Shown: positions 50,022 through 57,920 of the stretch, piece by piece
Layout of the letters: every line of letters begins with the position of its first letter
How positions within the stretch are numbered: position 1 is the first letter of the stretch
From: Methylobrevis albus
Lineage (GTDB): Bacteria; Pseudomonadota; Alphaproteobacteria; Rhizobiales; Pleomorphomonadaceae
Direction: 5' to 3'
DNA: 64,000 nucleotides
NCBI RefSeq assembly: GCF_015904235.1
Contig: NZ_JADZLT010000053.1
Coordinates: forward strand, 1 to 64,000
Program-made: the position numbers and the translations under genes
Notes under the pieces: generated by a model
The model's database searches: none
What the model was told of the DNA's origin: nothing
The model's input: only the letters and a program-made list of their open reading frames with translations

Positions 50022-50627
50022 TCACATCCGTTCGAGCGAAGCCTTGTCACCCTCGAGCTCGGTCTCGGAGCGGCCGGCGACGGCTTCGAGGATCATCGGC
50101 ACGATGCTGTCCGCCTCGGGCGCGACGAGGTAGCGCAGCTCGTAGCCGGGGCGGATGAACTGCTCGTGCGACATGTGCGCGAGCAGGTCGGTCAGCCGCG
50201 ACCAGAAGCCGTTGACGTCGGCGAGCACGATCGGCTTGGCATGCCGGCCGAGCTGCGCCCAGGTCATCTGCTCGACGACCTCCTCCAGCGTGCCGACGCC
50301 GCCCGGGAGCGCGACGAAGGCGTCGGACTGCTCGAACATCAGCCGCTTGCGCGTGTGCATGTCCTCGACGATGACGAGATCGACGTCGCCTTCGAGCATC
50401 ATCTCGCGGCGGACGAGGAATTCTGGAATGATTCCGGTGACTTCGCCGCCGGCTTCCAGCACGGCGCGGGCAACGGTGCCCATCAGCCCGATCGATCCGC
50501 CACCGTAGACGAGGCGGATGCCGGCGCGTGCCATGGCGATGCCCAGCGTTTCCGCTGCGGCCGTATAGGCGGGATTGCGACCGTCACTGGAGCCGCAGAA
50601 GACACAGATGCTCTGAACCGTAGCCAT
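50022..50627 (-). CDS. LOG-family protein (nucleoside 5'-monophosphate phosphoribohydrolase)
   Basis: A 201-residue Rossmann protein: VFCGSSDGRNPAY, VYGGGSIGLMG and the LOG motif PGGVGTLEE with ARKRLMF-type Arg (HTRKRLMFE). LOG enzymes release free bases from cytokinin nucleotides or AMP. ATG 50627 is used; an extension to 50654 is open. Confidence 0.92.
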   Translation of the reverse strand: MATVQSICVFCGSSDGRNPAYTAAAETLGIAMARAGIRLVYGGGSIGLMGTVARAVLEAGGEVTGIIPEFLVRREMMLEGDVDLVIVEDMHTRKRLMFEQSDAFVALPGGVGTLEEVVEQMTWAQLGRHAKPIVLADVNGFWSRLTDLLAHMSHEQFIRPGYELRYLVAPEADSIVPMILEAVAGRSETELEGDKASLERM

Positions 50628-50765
50628 GTCCGGTTTCTGGCACTGCAGCATCAAGGCGTCAAGTCGCCGGCAACGGCCCGCGCAATGGTTGCGCCGCGCT
50701 GCGCGAAACGATGGTTTTCGGCACGAATAACAATGGGAAAGACCGTTTGCAGCGCACAGGCGCGG

Positions 50766-50793
50766 CTTGCTGCCGGGCGCGCCACGGTATAAT
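50766..50793 (+). promoter_or_regulatory. Candidate promoter of the LysM gene
   Basis: A perfect TATAAT at 50788-50793 with CTTGCT 16 bp upstream. Exact TATAAT is rare in this GC-rich DNA. The leader to ATG 50983 would be about 180 nt. The rest of the 355-bp gap 50628-50982 shows nothing else. Confidence 0.5.
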
Positions 50794-50982
50794 CATGAAT
50801 TGCGCTTACGAATGAAGAAGCAACGCGGCTGGGAACGTCCGTTCCTCCATGACGCTACAGGCGATCTTCTACAGGGCGCGTTTCCCGATCGGCGTCGATG
50901 AAACGCTTGGGGCGGACGGTCCTCGGGGCCGACCCGGGGGCCCGACCGGGGCGACCGATGGGGACTGAGTGCAGGGCTTGCG

Positions 50983-52941
50983 ATGTCGAGGCAGGTGAAG
51001 ACGGCGCTTTCCGTCGCGGTCGTGCTGATCGCGATCATTTTCGGTCTTTCTGCAACGGGGACGCTCGACGGTCTGTTGCGGACGCTCGATGTCGCGGCCA
51101 CCGGGGAAACCTCGGTCGAGCAGACCCCGCCGACATCGGCCGGCGGCACGGCCGGGGAACCGTCCACCGGCGTGGACAGCGCGGAGGTCGCAGAGCAGGT
51201 CGTTCCGATCTTCGACCTGATCCGGGTCGAGCCGGACGGCGCCGCCGTGATGGCCGGGCAGGGCGCCCCGAACGCCACCGTGGAAATCCTTTCGAACAAC
51301 GACGTCGTGGCGAGCGGCAAGGCGACGGCCGAGGGTTCCTGGGCGATCGTGCTCGAGGATCCGCTCGCCGCCGGCGCGCACGATATCCGCGTCCGCGCCA
51401 CCTCGCCGGACGGCGGACCCGTCATCGAATCGGAGCAGCGCGTCGCCGTTTCCGTGCCCACGGGCGGCCAGGGCGAAGTGCTCGTCGTGCTGAACCAGCC
51501 GGGCACCGCCAGCGCCGTGCTGCAGCTTCCGGGCGGCGAGGGCAGCGCGATCACCGCATTGACGCCGCCGGCATCGACCGATCCGCAGTCGTCCGGCGCC
51601 GCCGCATCGACCGGCGCCTCGGTTGCGACCACCGTCGACACGCCGCCGGCCGAAGACGTCGCACCGCCCGCGACCGCCCAGCCGGCCGACCCGGCACCGG
51701 CCGCCCCGTCGGTGGCAACGGCCGATGCCGCAGCGGACACCGCCGCGGACGCGTCCACCTCTGCCGAAACCGCAGCGGCCCCCGAATCGGCGCCTCAGCC
51801 GTCGGCGAGCACGGAGACGGCAACCACCGACACTCCGCCCGCCGCGACCACGACAACGACAACGACGGCCTCGCAGGACGCGCCGGCCGCCGGCGCGGCC
51901 GATGCCGCCGCCTCCGCGACAGCGAGCGCCGAGGGCAACGCAGCCGAGGTTGCCAAGTCCGACGCCGGTGCCGCCGAAGGCGCGGCCGCACCCGGGGTTG
52001 ACACCCCGGCCGCGAGCACCACGACCGATACCGCCGCGAACGATACCGCCGCGAACGGTGCCGTGGAACCTGGCACCACGCCGGCCGATGCCGCCGCCAC
52101 AACACCGGACCCGAGCGGCGCCCCGGACAACGACGCCGGCGCCGAACAGACGCTCGCCGCCGTACAACCCGATTCCGCTGCCGAAGCGGGCGAGGGCGCG
52201 CCGACCGCGGGTGGGTCCGCCGCCGCCACGATCGGCGAGGCCGTGCCCGGCGCCGATGCGCCGGCCGCTCCCGCCGTGACCGTCGAAGCCGTCGAGATCG
52301 AGAATGCGACGATGCTGTTCGCCGCCGGCGCCGCACCGCGCGGCGCGCGCGTCCGGCTCTACATCAACGACCAGCCGGTCGGCGACGCGATCGCCGGTGC
52401 CGGTGATCGCTGGCTGCTGCAGCAGGTGATCTCGCCGCTGGCGCCGGGTGCCTACCGCGTCCGGGCCGACAAGCTGGACCCGGCCGGCGGCGTCTCGGCT
52501 CGCGCCGAAGTGCAGTTCGATTTCCGCGACGTGGCCCCCCCGGCCGAGGCGGCAGTCGCGGAGGCGCCCGGCACCGCGTCCGGCGCGGCCACCCCGTCAC
52601 AGGATACCGTCACCACCGTCGTCTCCGGCAACGGCATCACCGTCGCCGGCAGTGGCACGGGCGCGGCCGCCGTCGGCAGTGGCGACGAGGGTGAAGCGCG
52701 CGTCGGCCAGCCGGCCAGCATCATCATCCGCACCGGCGACAATCTCTGGACCATCTCGCGCCGGCTCTATGGTCGCGGTGTGCGCTACTCGACGATCTAT
52801 CTCGCCAACACGGACCAGATCCGCAGCCCGCACCTGATCTACCCCGGCCAGGTCTTCGTGCTGCCGGCCGGTGATGCCAGCTGGCCGGCCGACCCGGCGC
52901 CTGCAGCGGCCGCGACGCCGGCGCCCGCCTCCGACGGCTGA
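50983..52941 (+). CDS. LysM envelope protein with Ig-like domains
   Basis: A 652-residue protein. An uncleaved or signal-anchor helix is at 5-27 (VKTALSVAVVLIAIIFGL). A first Ig-like beta domain lies at about 75-157 (IRVEPDGAAVMAGQGAPNATVEIL). A ~250-residue Ala/Pro/Thr/Asp linker follows, then a second Ig-like domain at about 434-515 (GARVRLYINDQPVGDAIAG). The LysM domain at about 577-630 (GDNLWTISRRLYGRG ... IRSPHLIYPGQVFVLP) ends the protein. It should be inner-membrane anchored and bind peptidoglycan. The two beta domains are presumably spaced across the periplasm. Confidence 0.9.
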   Translation: MSRQVKTALSVAVVLIAIIFGLSATGTLDGLLRTLDVAATGETSVEQTPPTSAGGTAGEPSTGVDSAEVAEQVVPIFDLIRVEPDGAAVMAGQGAPNATVEILSNNDVVASGKATAEGSWAIVLEDPLAAGAHDIRVRATSPDGGPVIESEQRVAVSVPTGGQGEVLVVLNQPGTASAVLQLPGGEGSAITALTPPASTDPQSSGAAASTGASVATTVDTPPAEDVAPPATAQPADPAPAAPSVATADAAADTAADASTSAETAAAPESAPQPSASTETATTDTPPAATTTTTTTASQDAPAAGAADAAASATASAEGNAAEVAKSDAGAAEGAAAPGVDTPAASTTTDTAANDTAANGAVEPGTTPADAAATTPDPSGAPDNDAGAEQTLAAVQPDSAAEAGEGAPTAGGSAAATIGEAVPGADAPAAPAVTVEAVEIENATMLFAAGAAPRGARVRLYINDQPVGDAIAGAGDRWLLQQVISPLAPGAYRVRADKLDPAGGVSARAEVQFDFRDVAPPAEAAVAEAPGTASGAATPSQDTVTTVVSGNGITVAGSGTGAAAVGSGDEGEARVGQPASIIIRTGDNLWTISRRLYGRGVRYSTIYLANTDQIRSPHLIYPGQVFVLPAGDASWPADPAPAAAATPAPASDG

Positions 52942-52943
52942 CG

Positions 52944-53849
52944 GTGCCGGACGGCCGTGAAACCGTGCTGTCGGCCATTGCCGGCGGTCCGGCCACGCCG
53001 GGCGAGCCGGACGTCATCTGGTGGAGCTTCACCAAGACGCTGATCGCAGCCGGCGTGCTGCGGCTCGCCGAAGCCGGCCGTCTCGACCTCGACCGCGACC
53101 TCCGCGCTCCCGGCACGACGCCCCGCGCGCTGCTGCAGCAGCGCGCCGGCCTGCGCGACTACGGCGGCCTGCCGTCCTATCAGGCCGCGGTCGCCGCCGC
53201 CGGCCCGCCGTGGAGCGAGGCCGAACTGCTCGACGAGGTCTCCGATGTCCCGGTGCCGGGCCTGCCGTGGACCTATTCCAACGTCGGCTACATGCTCCTG
53301 CGGCGCTGCCTCGAACAGAGCTGCGGCACCGATCTGGCGACAGCCCTCGGAGACCTCGTGCTGCGGCCGCTCGGGCTGACGCGGGCCCGGGTCGCGCAGA
53401 CGACCGGCGACCTCGCCGCGACCGCCTTGCCGCCGCCGGCCGGCTACGATCCGGGCTGGGTGTACCATGGCACCGTGATCGGCCCGCCGTCCGAGGCCGC
53501 CGCGGCGCTCGGCCGCCTGATGGACCGCCAACTGCTGTCACCCGCCACGCTGGATCTGATGTGCACGCCGCTGCCGCTCGGCGGCGCGTTGCCCGGCCGG
53601 CCATGGACCGCCACCGGCTACGGCCTCGGCCTGATGATCGGCAGCATGGCCGACCCCGCCGGCGGACCGGACATCCGCGTCGTCGGCCACTCGGCGGGCG
53701 GACCCGGCAGCGTCGGCGCGGTGTATCACGCCCCCGCCACGGGCCGCACCGCCGCCGCCTTCGCCGCGGGCGACGACGGCGGGATCCCCGAGCGCACGGC
53801 GGTTCGCCTGGTCGCCGGAGGCCGCGCGGACGGCGTCAGGACAGCGTGA
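52944..53849 (+). CDS. Serine hydrolase, class C beta-lactamase family
   Basis: A 301-residue enzyme with all three motifs: SFTK (Ser28, Lys31), YSN (Tyr111, Asn113) and HSAGG as the third. No signal peptide, and only 27 residues precede the SxxK, so it looks like a cytosolic esterase or peptidase and not a resistance enzyme. The start is GTG 52944, 2 nt after the LysM stop. It runs 14 bp into the end of the convergent gene at 53836. Confidence 0.87.
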   Translation: MPDGRETVLSAIAGGPATPGEPDVIWWSFTKTLIAAGVLRLAEAGRLDLDRDLRAPGTTPRALLQQRAGLRDYGGLPSYQAAVAAAGPPWSEAELLDEVSDVPVPGLPWTYSNVGYMLLRRCLEQSCGTDLATALGDLVLRPLGLTRARVAQTTGDLAATALPPPAGYDPGWVYHGTVIGPPSEAAAALGRLMDRQLLSPATLDLMCTPLPLGGALPGRPWTATGYGLGLMIGSMADPAGGPDIRVVGHSAGGPGSVGAVYHAPATGRTAAAFAAGDDGGIPERTAVRLVAGGRADGVRTA

Positions 53850-54621
53850 AGGCGTCGCGGAAGCGGGTCAGCGCAACCTCGCTGTCGCCGGCCGGAAAGG
53901 CCTCGAGCCCGATGACGCCGCGATAGCCGATGTCGTTCAAGGCGCGGGCGATCGCCGGATAGGCGATCTCGCCGGTGCCCGGCTCATGCCGGCCGGGTAC
54001 GTCCGCGACCTGGATCTCGCCGATCAGCGGCAGCGCCCGGCGGCAGAGTTCGATGAGATTCCCTTCGCCGATCTGCGCATGATAGAGGTCGAGATTGAGC
54101 CGCAGCGACGGGCGGTTGACGGCTTCCACCAGCGCGATCGTGTCGGCAGCCCGGGCGAACGGCACGTCCGGATGATCGACGGCGGTGTTGAGGTTTTCCA
54201 GCACGAAGGTGACGCCGTGCGTCTCGCCGAGGTCGGCGAGCCGGCGCAGCGTGTCCGCCGCCTTCAGCCACATCGGCCCCGTCACGACCTCGGACTTGAC
54301 GATGGCCAGGCCCCGGCCGTCCAGCCCGGTGCCGTGCAGGTTGAGACGCGGACAGCCGAGCTCCAGCGCGACCGGGATCGACAGCGCCGCCGTGCGCAGC
54401 AGTTCGTCCGAGCCGGCATCGTCGGCGAGTGTTCCGGCGAGATAGCCCGTCATCGAGGAGAACGTCGCGCCGGAGCGCGCCAGTGCCTTGATGTCATGCC
54501 GCGACCAGTCCCAGATCTCGGCGAGAAACCCGGCGTCGGTGAGCCGCCGCAGCCGTTCCGGCACCGGCAGCTCGGCGAACACGGTTTCGACGCAGACGGC
54601 GAGTGTGAACGGCTGGATCAT
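53836..54621 (-). CDS. Hydroxypyruvate isomerase-like TIM-barrel protein
   Basis: A 261-residue AP-endonuclease-2/Hyi-type barrel: CVETVFAELPVPERL, FVLENLNTAVDHPD (metal Glu), NLDLYHAQIGEGN, VADVPGRHEPGTGEI and GLEAFPAGDSE. Hydroxypyruvate isomerases interconvert hydroxypyruvate and tartronate semialdehyde; other isomerases share the fold. ATG 54621 is chosen at MIQPFTLAVCVE. The 3' end overlaps the serine hydrolase gene by 14 bp. Confidence 0.83.
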   Translation of the reverse strand: MIQPFTLAVCVETVFAELPVPERLRRLTDAGFLAEIWDWSRHDIKALARSGATFSSMTGYLAGTLADDAGSDELLRTAALSIPVALELGCPRLNLHGTGLDGRGLAIVKSEVVTGPMWLKAADTLRRLADLGETHGVTFVLENLNTAVDHPDVPFARAADTIALVEAVNRPSLRLNLDLYHAQIGEGNLIELCRRALPLIGEIQVADVPGRHEPGTGEIAYPAIARALNDIGYRGVIGLEAFPAGDSEVALTRFRDAFTLS

Positions 54622-54738
54622 GGCGAGGCCTTGCTTGCGGGACGGATGCGGTGGGTGCCAGCGAAGCCAGCAATGCACATCGCCGCGCTCCTTGGAAGAG
54701 AACGAGAGAACGCCGAGGGCTGGCTGGTGTTCTTCGGG

Positions 54739-55086
54739 TCAGGCTGTGCCCCAGCGATGCCGGGCGAAGAGCTCGCGCTGCGCGGGATTGATCGACCGGT
54801 CGTCGAGGTCCACCTCGCGCTTCGACGCCGGGATATGCGGACGTCGTTCGACGTTGTCGAAGAACAGCGTGCCATGGATGCCGAGGGCGTCGCGCTTCAG
54901 CACCGGGCGGCACCACAGCGCGCCGAGCACGCGGCCGGCATCGGCGTCGCCAAGCCGCGCGATCAGGTCCTCGATCAGCTCCATGTCCCGGCCGTCCGGG
55001 AAGATCGCGGCATGCTCGTCGTCGGTCGCCTGGAATAGGCTGAAGGTCGCGTTGACCGCGCCGTCGATGATCTGGATTTTTTTCAC
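54739..55086 (-). CDS. Conserved rhizobial hypothetical protein
   Basis: A 115-residue protein starting at GTG 55086 (KKIQIIDGAVNATFSLFQAT). Other features are FPDGRDMELIEDLIARLG, a GIHGTLFF segment and a C-terminal INPAQRELFARHRWG. I recall close relatives in Bradyrhizobium and other Hyphomicrobiales, none with known function. No signal peptide or membrane segment. The frame is open upstream to 55137, but homologues begin at KKIQIIDG. Confidence 0.75.
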   Translation of the reverse strand: MKKIQIIDGAVNATFSLFQATDDEHAAIFPDGRDMELIEDLIARLGDADAGRVLGALWCRPVLKRDALGIHGTLFFDNVERRPHIPASKREVDLDDRSINPAQRELFARHRWGTA

Positions 55087-55751
55087 GGGATCCGCTCGCA
55101 CCTGTCGCCGTTGCGGGTGATGCACCGCCGAGGCCATGAGAGCATTGAGGCCCGCGCGGCCGCTGGATGCAACGTCGCGGGTCCACTACGGTCTGTCGAA
55201 CAGCACATGTCGGTCGAGGCTCGGCCATGCCGGCAGACGCGAACCGATGATCTGTTCGCCGCGTCAGGGGCTTGCGGTAGCCGGATCAACCACGCGCGTC
55301 GCACGCGAGTGCGCTTGGCGGAGGCAAGTGACCGGAAACCGGCGCTGCCGAGCCCGATTTTCGAGGCCACCGGCAGAGCCCGACACCGCGTTCCGTATCC
55401 ATTCTAGTTCCATAATATATCTTATGCGCGTTGGCGATTTGACCGCGGGATCGTTCGGCAGGCGCTTTGGCATCAGGCGTTGCAACCGCTTCCCTTGGCG
55501 TCCCCCTTCGCCCTTCGTCGCCACCTCGGTCGCTCGGCTTCCCGCGGCGTCCGCCCAGTGGACCGATCGGCTTCCCGAAGCAGCTGCCGCGACCCGCTCC
55601 GAACTTCCCCTCCGTCCCACCGACCGATGGTGCCGAGCCAAGCCTGCCAGACTGCCGTTCGCCGAAGGCCGGTTCGACGCAATGGACCTCGGCACCCCGA
55701 TCCGTCGGGACCGCCTGCACCGCGACGCGGCCACCTTCACCAGCGCTGCCC
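55087..55751. other. 665-bp gap without recognisable gene
   Basis: Both strands were read. Open frames here are Arg/Pro/Ala-rich and look like GC-rich noise. An AT-rich patch (CATAATATATCTTATG) at 55410-55425 stands out and could hold a promoter in either direction. No RNA gene, repeat or remnant of a known protein is visible. Confidence 0.5.
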
Positions 55752-56495
55752 CTACCAACGCTGCGATGGCCCGCGGCCCTGCCGGCGGCCGTCGCGCCGC
55801 GCGCCGGCGTCGTCTGGTGCGCCGTCGTCCCCTGGTGCGCTGGTGGCCGTCTCGTCGGCGTCGTCGCCCGGTTCCGCCTCGTCGTCCGCCTGCCGTTCCT
55901 TGCTGACCCGCTCCAGAGCCTGCCGCGCGACGGCACCGGAAAAGCCGCCGCGCATCACGGTCGCGAGGTCCTTGTGCCGGTCGCGCACGCTGCCCGGCCG
56001 CGCCGCCGGGCCGATGCGGCGGCGGACGATCAGGCGCATGGCGGCGGCGATCTCCGCCTCGTCGTCCTCCGCGTCGAGCCCGGCACGGACCAGGCCATCG
56101 TCGACGCCGTGTGCCTTCAGCGTTGCGGCGATTCGCCGGGCCGACCAGCCGCGGCGACGGCCCGACGCCGCCTTGGCCTCGACGTAGCGGCCGTCGTCGA
56201 TCAGCCCCGTCCGCACGCAGGCCTCGACCACGGCGTCGATATCCCCCGCCGCCGCGGCCTTCCACGCCTGCCGCAGGTCCGCGGCGTCGGCGTCGCTGCC
56301 GGCGAGCGCCGGATCGGTCGCCATCGCCCGCCGCAAGCGCCGCTCCAGCACCCGCCTGAGATCCTGCTCGGACGCGAGATAGCGGTCGAGATAATGCAGC
56401 GCCGCCCGCTTCAGCCGCTCGCGGCGGCGCAGGTCAGCCCGGCTGCCGCCACGCTCGGCGGTGGATTCGCCAGCCCTGTCGTCCTCGTCCGTCAG
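55752..56495 (-). CDS. recX: RecX-family regulator of RecA
   Basis: About 247 residues with the three-helix RecX repeats: ALHYLDRYLASEQDLRRVLERRL, ACVRTGLIDDGRYVEAKAASGRRRGWSARRIAATLKAHG, and DLATVMRGGFSGAVARQALE. A charged Asp/Glu/Ala tail adds about 45 residues. RecX modulates RecA filaments. The start is a problem: no ATG, GTG or TTG lies in frame between the LexA box and the domain. A CTG at 56495 has GGGGAGG nine bases upstream and gives TDEDDRAGEST, a plausible N-terminus. The only upstream ordinary start is TTG 56711, beyond the LexA box. Confidence 0.8.
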   Translation of the reverse strand: MTDEDDRAGESTAERGGSRADLRRRERLKRAALHYLDRYLASEQDLRRVLERRLRRAMATDPALAGSDADAADLRQAWKAAAAGDIDAVVEACVRTGLIDDGRYVEAKAASGRRRGWSARRIAATLKAHGVDDGLVRAGLDAEDDEAEIAAAMRLIVRRRIGPAARPGSVRDRHKDLATVMRGGFSGAVARQALERVSKERQADDEAEPGDDADETATSAPGDDGAPDDAGARRDGRRQGRGPSQRW

Positions 56496-56586
56496 CGTCG
56501 CCGGCCTCCCCGCCGCATTCCTGGAAACATCCTGAAAGAAACCCTGCCGCCGATCAGCCGGGTGCGACCCCGGCGCGCAGACCTTG

Positions 56587-56601
56587 GAACATAAAAGGAA
56601 C
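56587..56601 (-). promoter_or_regulatory. LexA (SOS) box upstream of recX
   Basis: GAAC-ATAAAAG-GAAC, that is GTTC-N7-GTTC on the recX strand, the alphaproteobacterial LexA site. It is 92 bp upstream of the proposed recX start and suggests SOS control of recX. Confidence 0.75.
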
Positions 56602-56799
56602 GCGACCGAGCGTCCACCGGGAAAGCGCCGGTTTCGCGCGAACGCGCCTGATTTGCCGCATCGTCTGCGCTTAAGTTTTGTGGCTACAAAATGACGGCCG
56701 CTTCGTTCCAAGGCATCGGGTCCGAAGCCGGCTGACGCTCAAACTCCCGTGAACGCGCGGGTCCTCGCGAACAAACCCGGCGCCTCGCCGTTGTCGTTA

Positions 56800-56824
56800 G
56801 GAACATGGAAATGCCGCGTTCGTT
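56800..56824 (+). promoter_or_regulatory. EcfG-type general stress promoter
   Basis: GGAAC (56800-56804), 16 nt, CGTT (56821-56824), a full match to the EcfG consensus. The expected start is near 56831, giving a leader of about 62 nt to the small gene at 56893. Confidence 0.72.
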
Positions 56825-56892
56825 AAGATCGCGGGTGAACGAAGCAAAACCCGGCGCCGGTCAACGGTAAGTCCGGATGAGGAGGAAAAGCG

Positions 56893-56997
56893 ATGCTGCT
56901 GGCTTCTCTCATTGTTTGTGCTGTCATCACGGTGCTCATCGTGCGCGGTGCCATGGCCATGGAACGCGACTGGCATCGTCATGGCGAGAACAGCTGA
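56893..56997 (+). CDS. 34-residue single-pass membrane protein
   Basis: Starts MLLASLIVCAVITVLIVR, a hydrophobic helix at about residues 2-18, then a short polar tail (AMERDWHRHGENS). AGGAGG lies 7-8 nt before ATG 56893, one of the best RBSs in the window. An EcfG promoter is correctly placed upstream and a hairpin follows. Together these make a real gene likely in spite of its size. It resembles the small stress-induced membrane proteins of other bacteria in form only; I do not know a named family. Confidence 0.68.
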   Translation: MLLASLIVCAVITVLIVRGAMAMERDWHRHGENS

Positions 56998-57043
56998 GCT
57001 TGGTTTGCAGCGCAGCATATCCGCCTTGTAAGACCGCGTCATA

Positions 57044-57072
57044 GCCGACCGCCCCGCCGCGGGACGGTCGGC
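57044..57072. terminator. Hairpin between the small membrane protein gene and creA
   Basis: GCCGACCG / CGGTCGGC extended by CCC/GGG in the loop region, between converging genes, no T run. Confidence 0.6.
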
Positions 57073-57094
57073 CTCCGTCAAGATCCCCCGACGA

Positions 57095-57631
57095 TCAGTC
57101 GATCCAGTCAGAGCAGCGCGGCGCCTCGGCATCGCCCCACGGCATGATCGGCACGCTGGAGGTCGAGTTCTTCGGGCTGCCTTCGATCAGCTTGTCGGAA
57201 TAGACGAGATAGACCAGCACGTTGCGCTTCACGTCGCAGCCGCGCACGATCTGCATCCGCTTGAAGATCAAAGATCGGCGCTGCGAGAACATCTCCTCGC
57301 CCTGCTCGAACTTCTTCTTGAACGTCACCGGCCCGACCTGGCGGCACGCGAGCGAGATGTCCGACACCTCCTCGGCGATGCCGACGAGGCCCTCGAGACC
57401 GCCCTTTTCCGGCACCGTGTAGTGGCAGGCGACGCCCTCGACCACCGGATCGTCGACGCCGTAGACGGCGAGCTTGTGGTCCGGTGTCAGGAACTTCCAG
57501 ACGGTCGACTTCTTGAAGATCAGGTCCGGACCTTCGGCGAAGGCCGCCGTGGCCGAGACCGATGCGGTAGCCGCGATCACCGCGATCGTCGCCGCCCGTC
57601 CGATACGAGCCCATCCCGTCATCACCGTCAT
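57095..57631 (-). CDS. creA: CreA-family periplasmic protein
   Basis: A 178-residue protein with a signal peptide ending near AAFA (residue 32). The mature part follows E. coli CreA closely as I recall it: FKKSTVWKFLTPDHKLAVYGVDDP, SDISLACRQVGPV, RRSLIFKRMQIVRGCDVKRN, VYSDKLIEGSPKNSTSSVP and PWGD. The function of CreA is unknown. Only family membership is claimed. Confidence 0.92.
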   Translation of the reverse strand: MTVMTGWARIGRAATIAVIAATASVSATAAFAEGPDLIFKKSTVWKFLTPDHKLAVYGVDDPVVEGVACHYTVPEKGGLEGLVGIAEEVSDISLACRQVGPVTFKKKFEQGEEMFSQRRSLIFKRMQIVRGCDVKRNVLVYLVYSDKLIEGSPKNSTSSVPIMPWGDAEAPRCSDWID

Positions 57632-57920
57632 TCGTCTGCGCTCCTGATCAGCGTCCGTCGCCGCCGCTCCGGCAGCCGACGCGACCTTCAGATGGCGATC
57701 CGCGGCACCGGCTGAAAGACGTGTCCTAGCAGGATATTCACCGCCGACGACGAAATCGCGACGGCGAAAGAAACCGGGGATTCACGCCGATCATCCCTCC
57801 CCGCCGCCGCGTCCTATGATGCCGCTTCATTCCGGATCGCGATTGTGCGAGAAACGCCGCCCGGACCGTCGGTCCGGTCGACGCGGACCGCCGCCGCGCG
57901 CGCCTTGTTCCGGTTCTCCG

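Noticed and set aside
50795..50870. GGAAC and GTTCC elements upstream of the LysM gene as EcfG promoters in either direction
   Set aside because: On the plus strand the 16-nt spacer is followed by CGCT; on the minus strand the spacer is 15. Neither fits.
55136..55906. A 256-codon plus-strand open frame in the gap before recX
   Set aside because: No RBS, no recognisable motif, and heavy Arg/Pro/Ala bias; its 3' part is antisense to recX.
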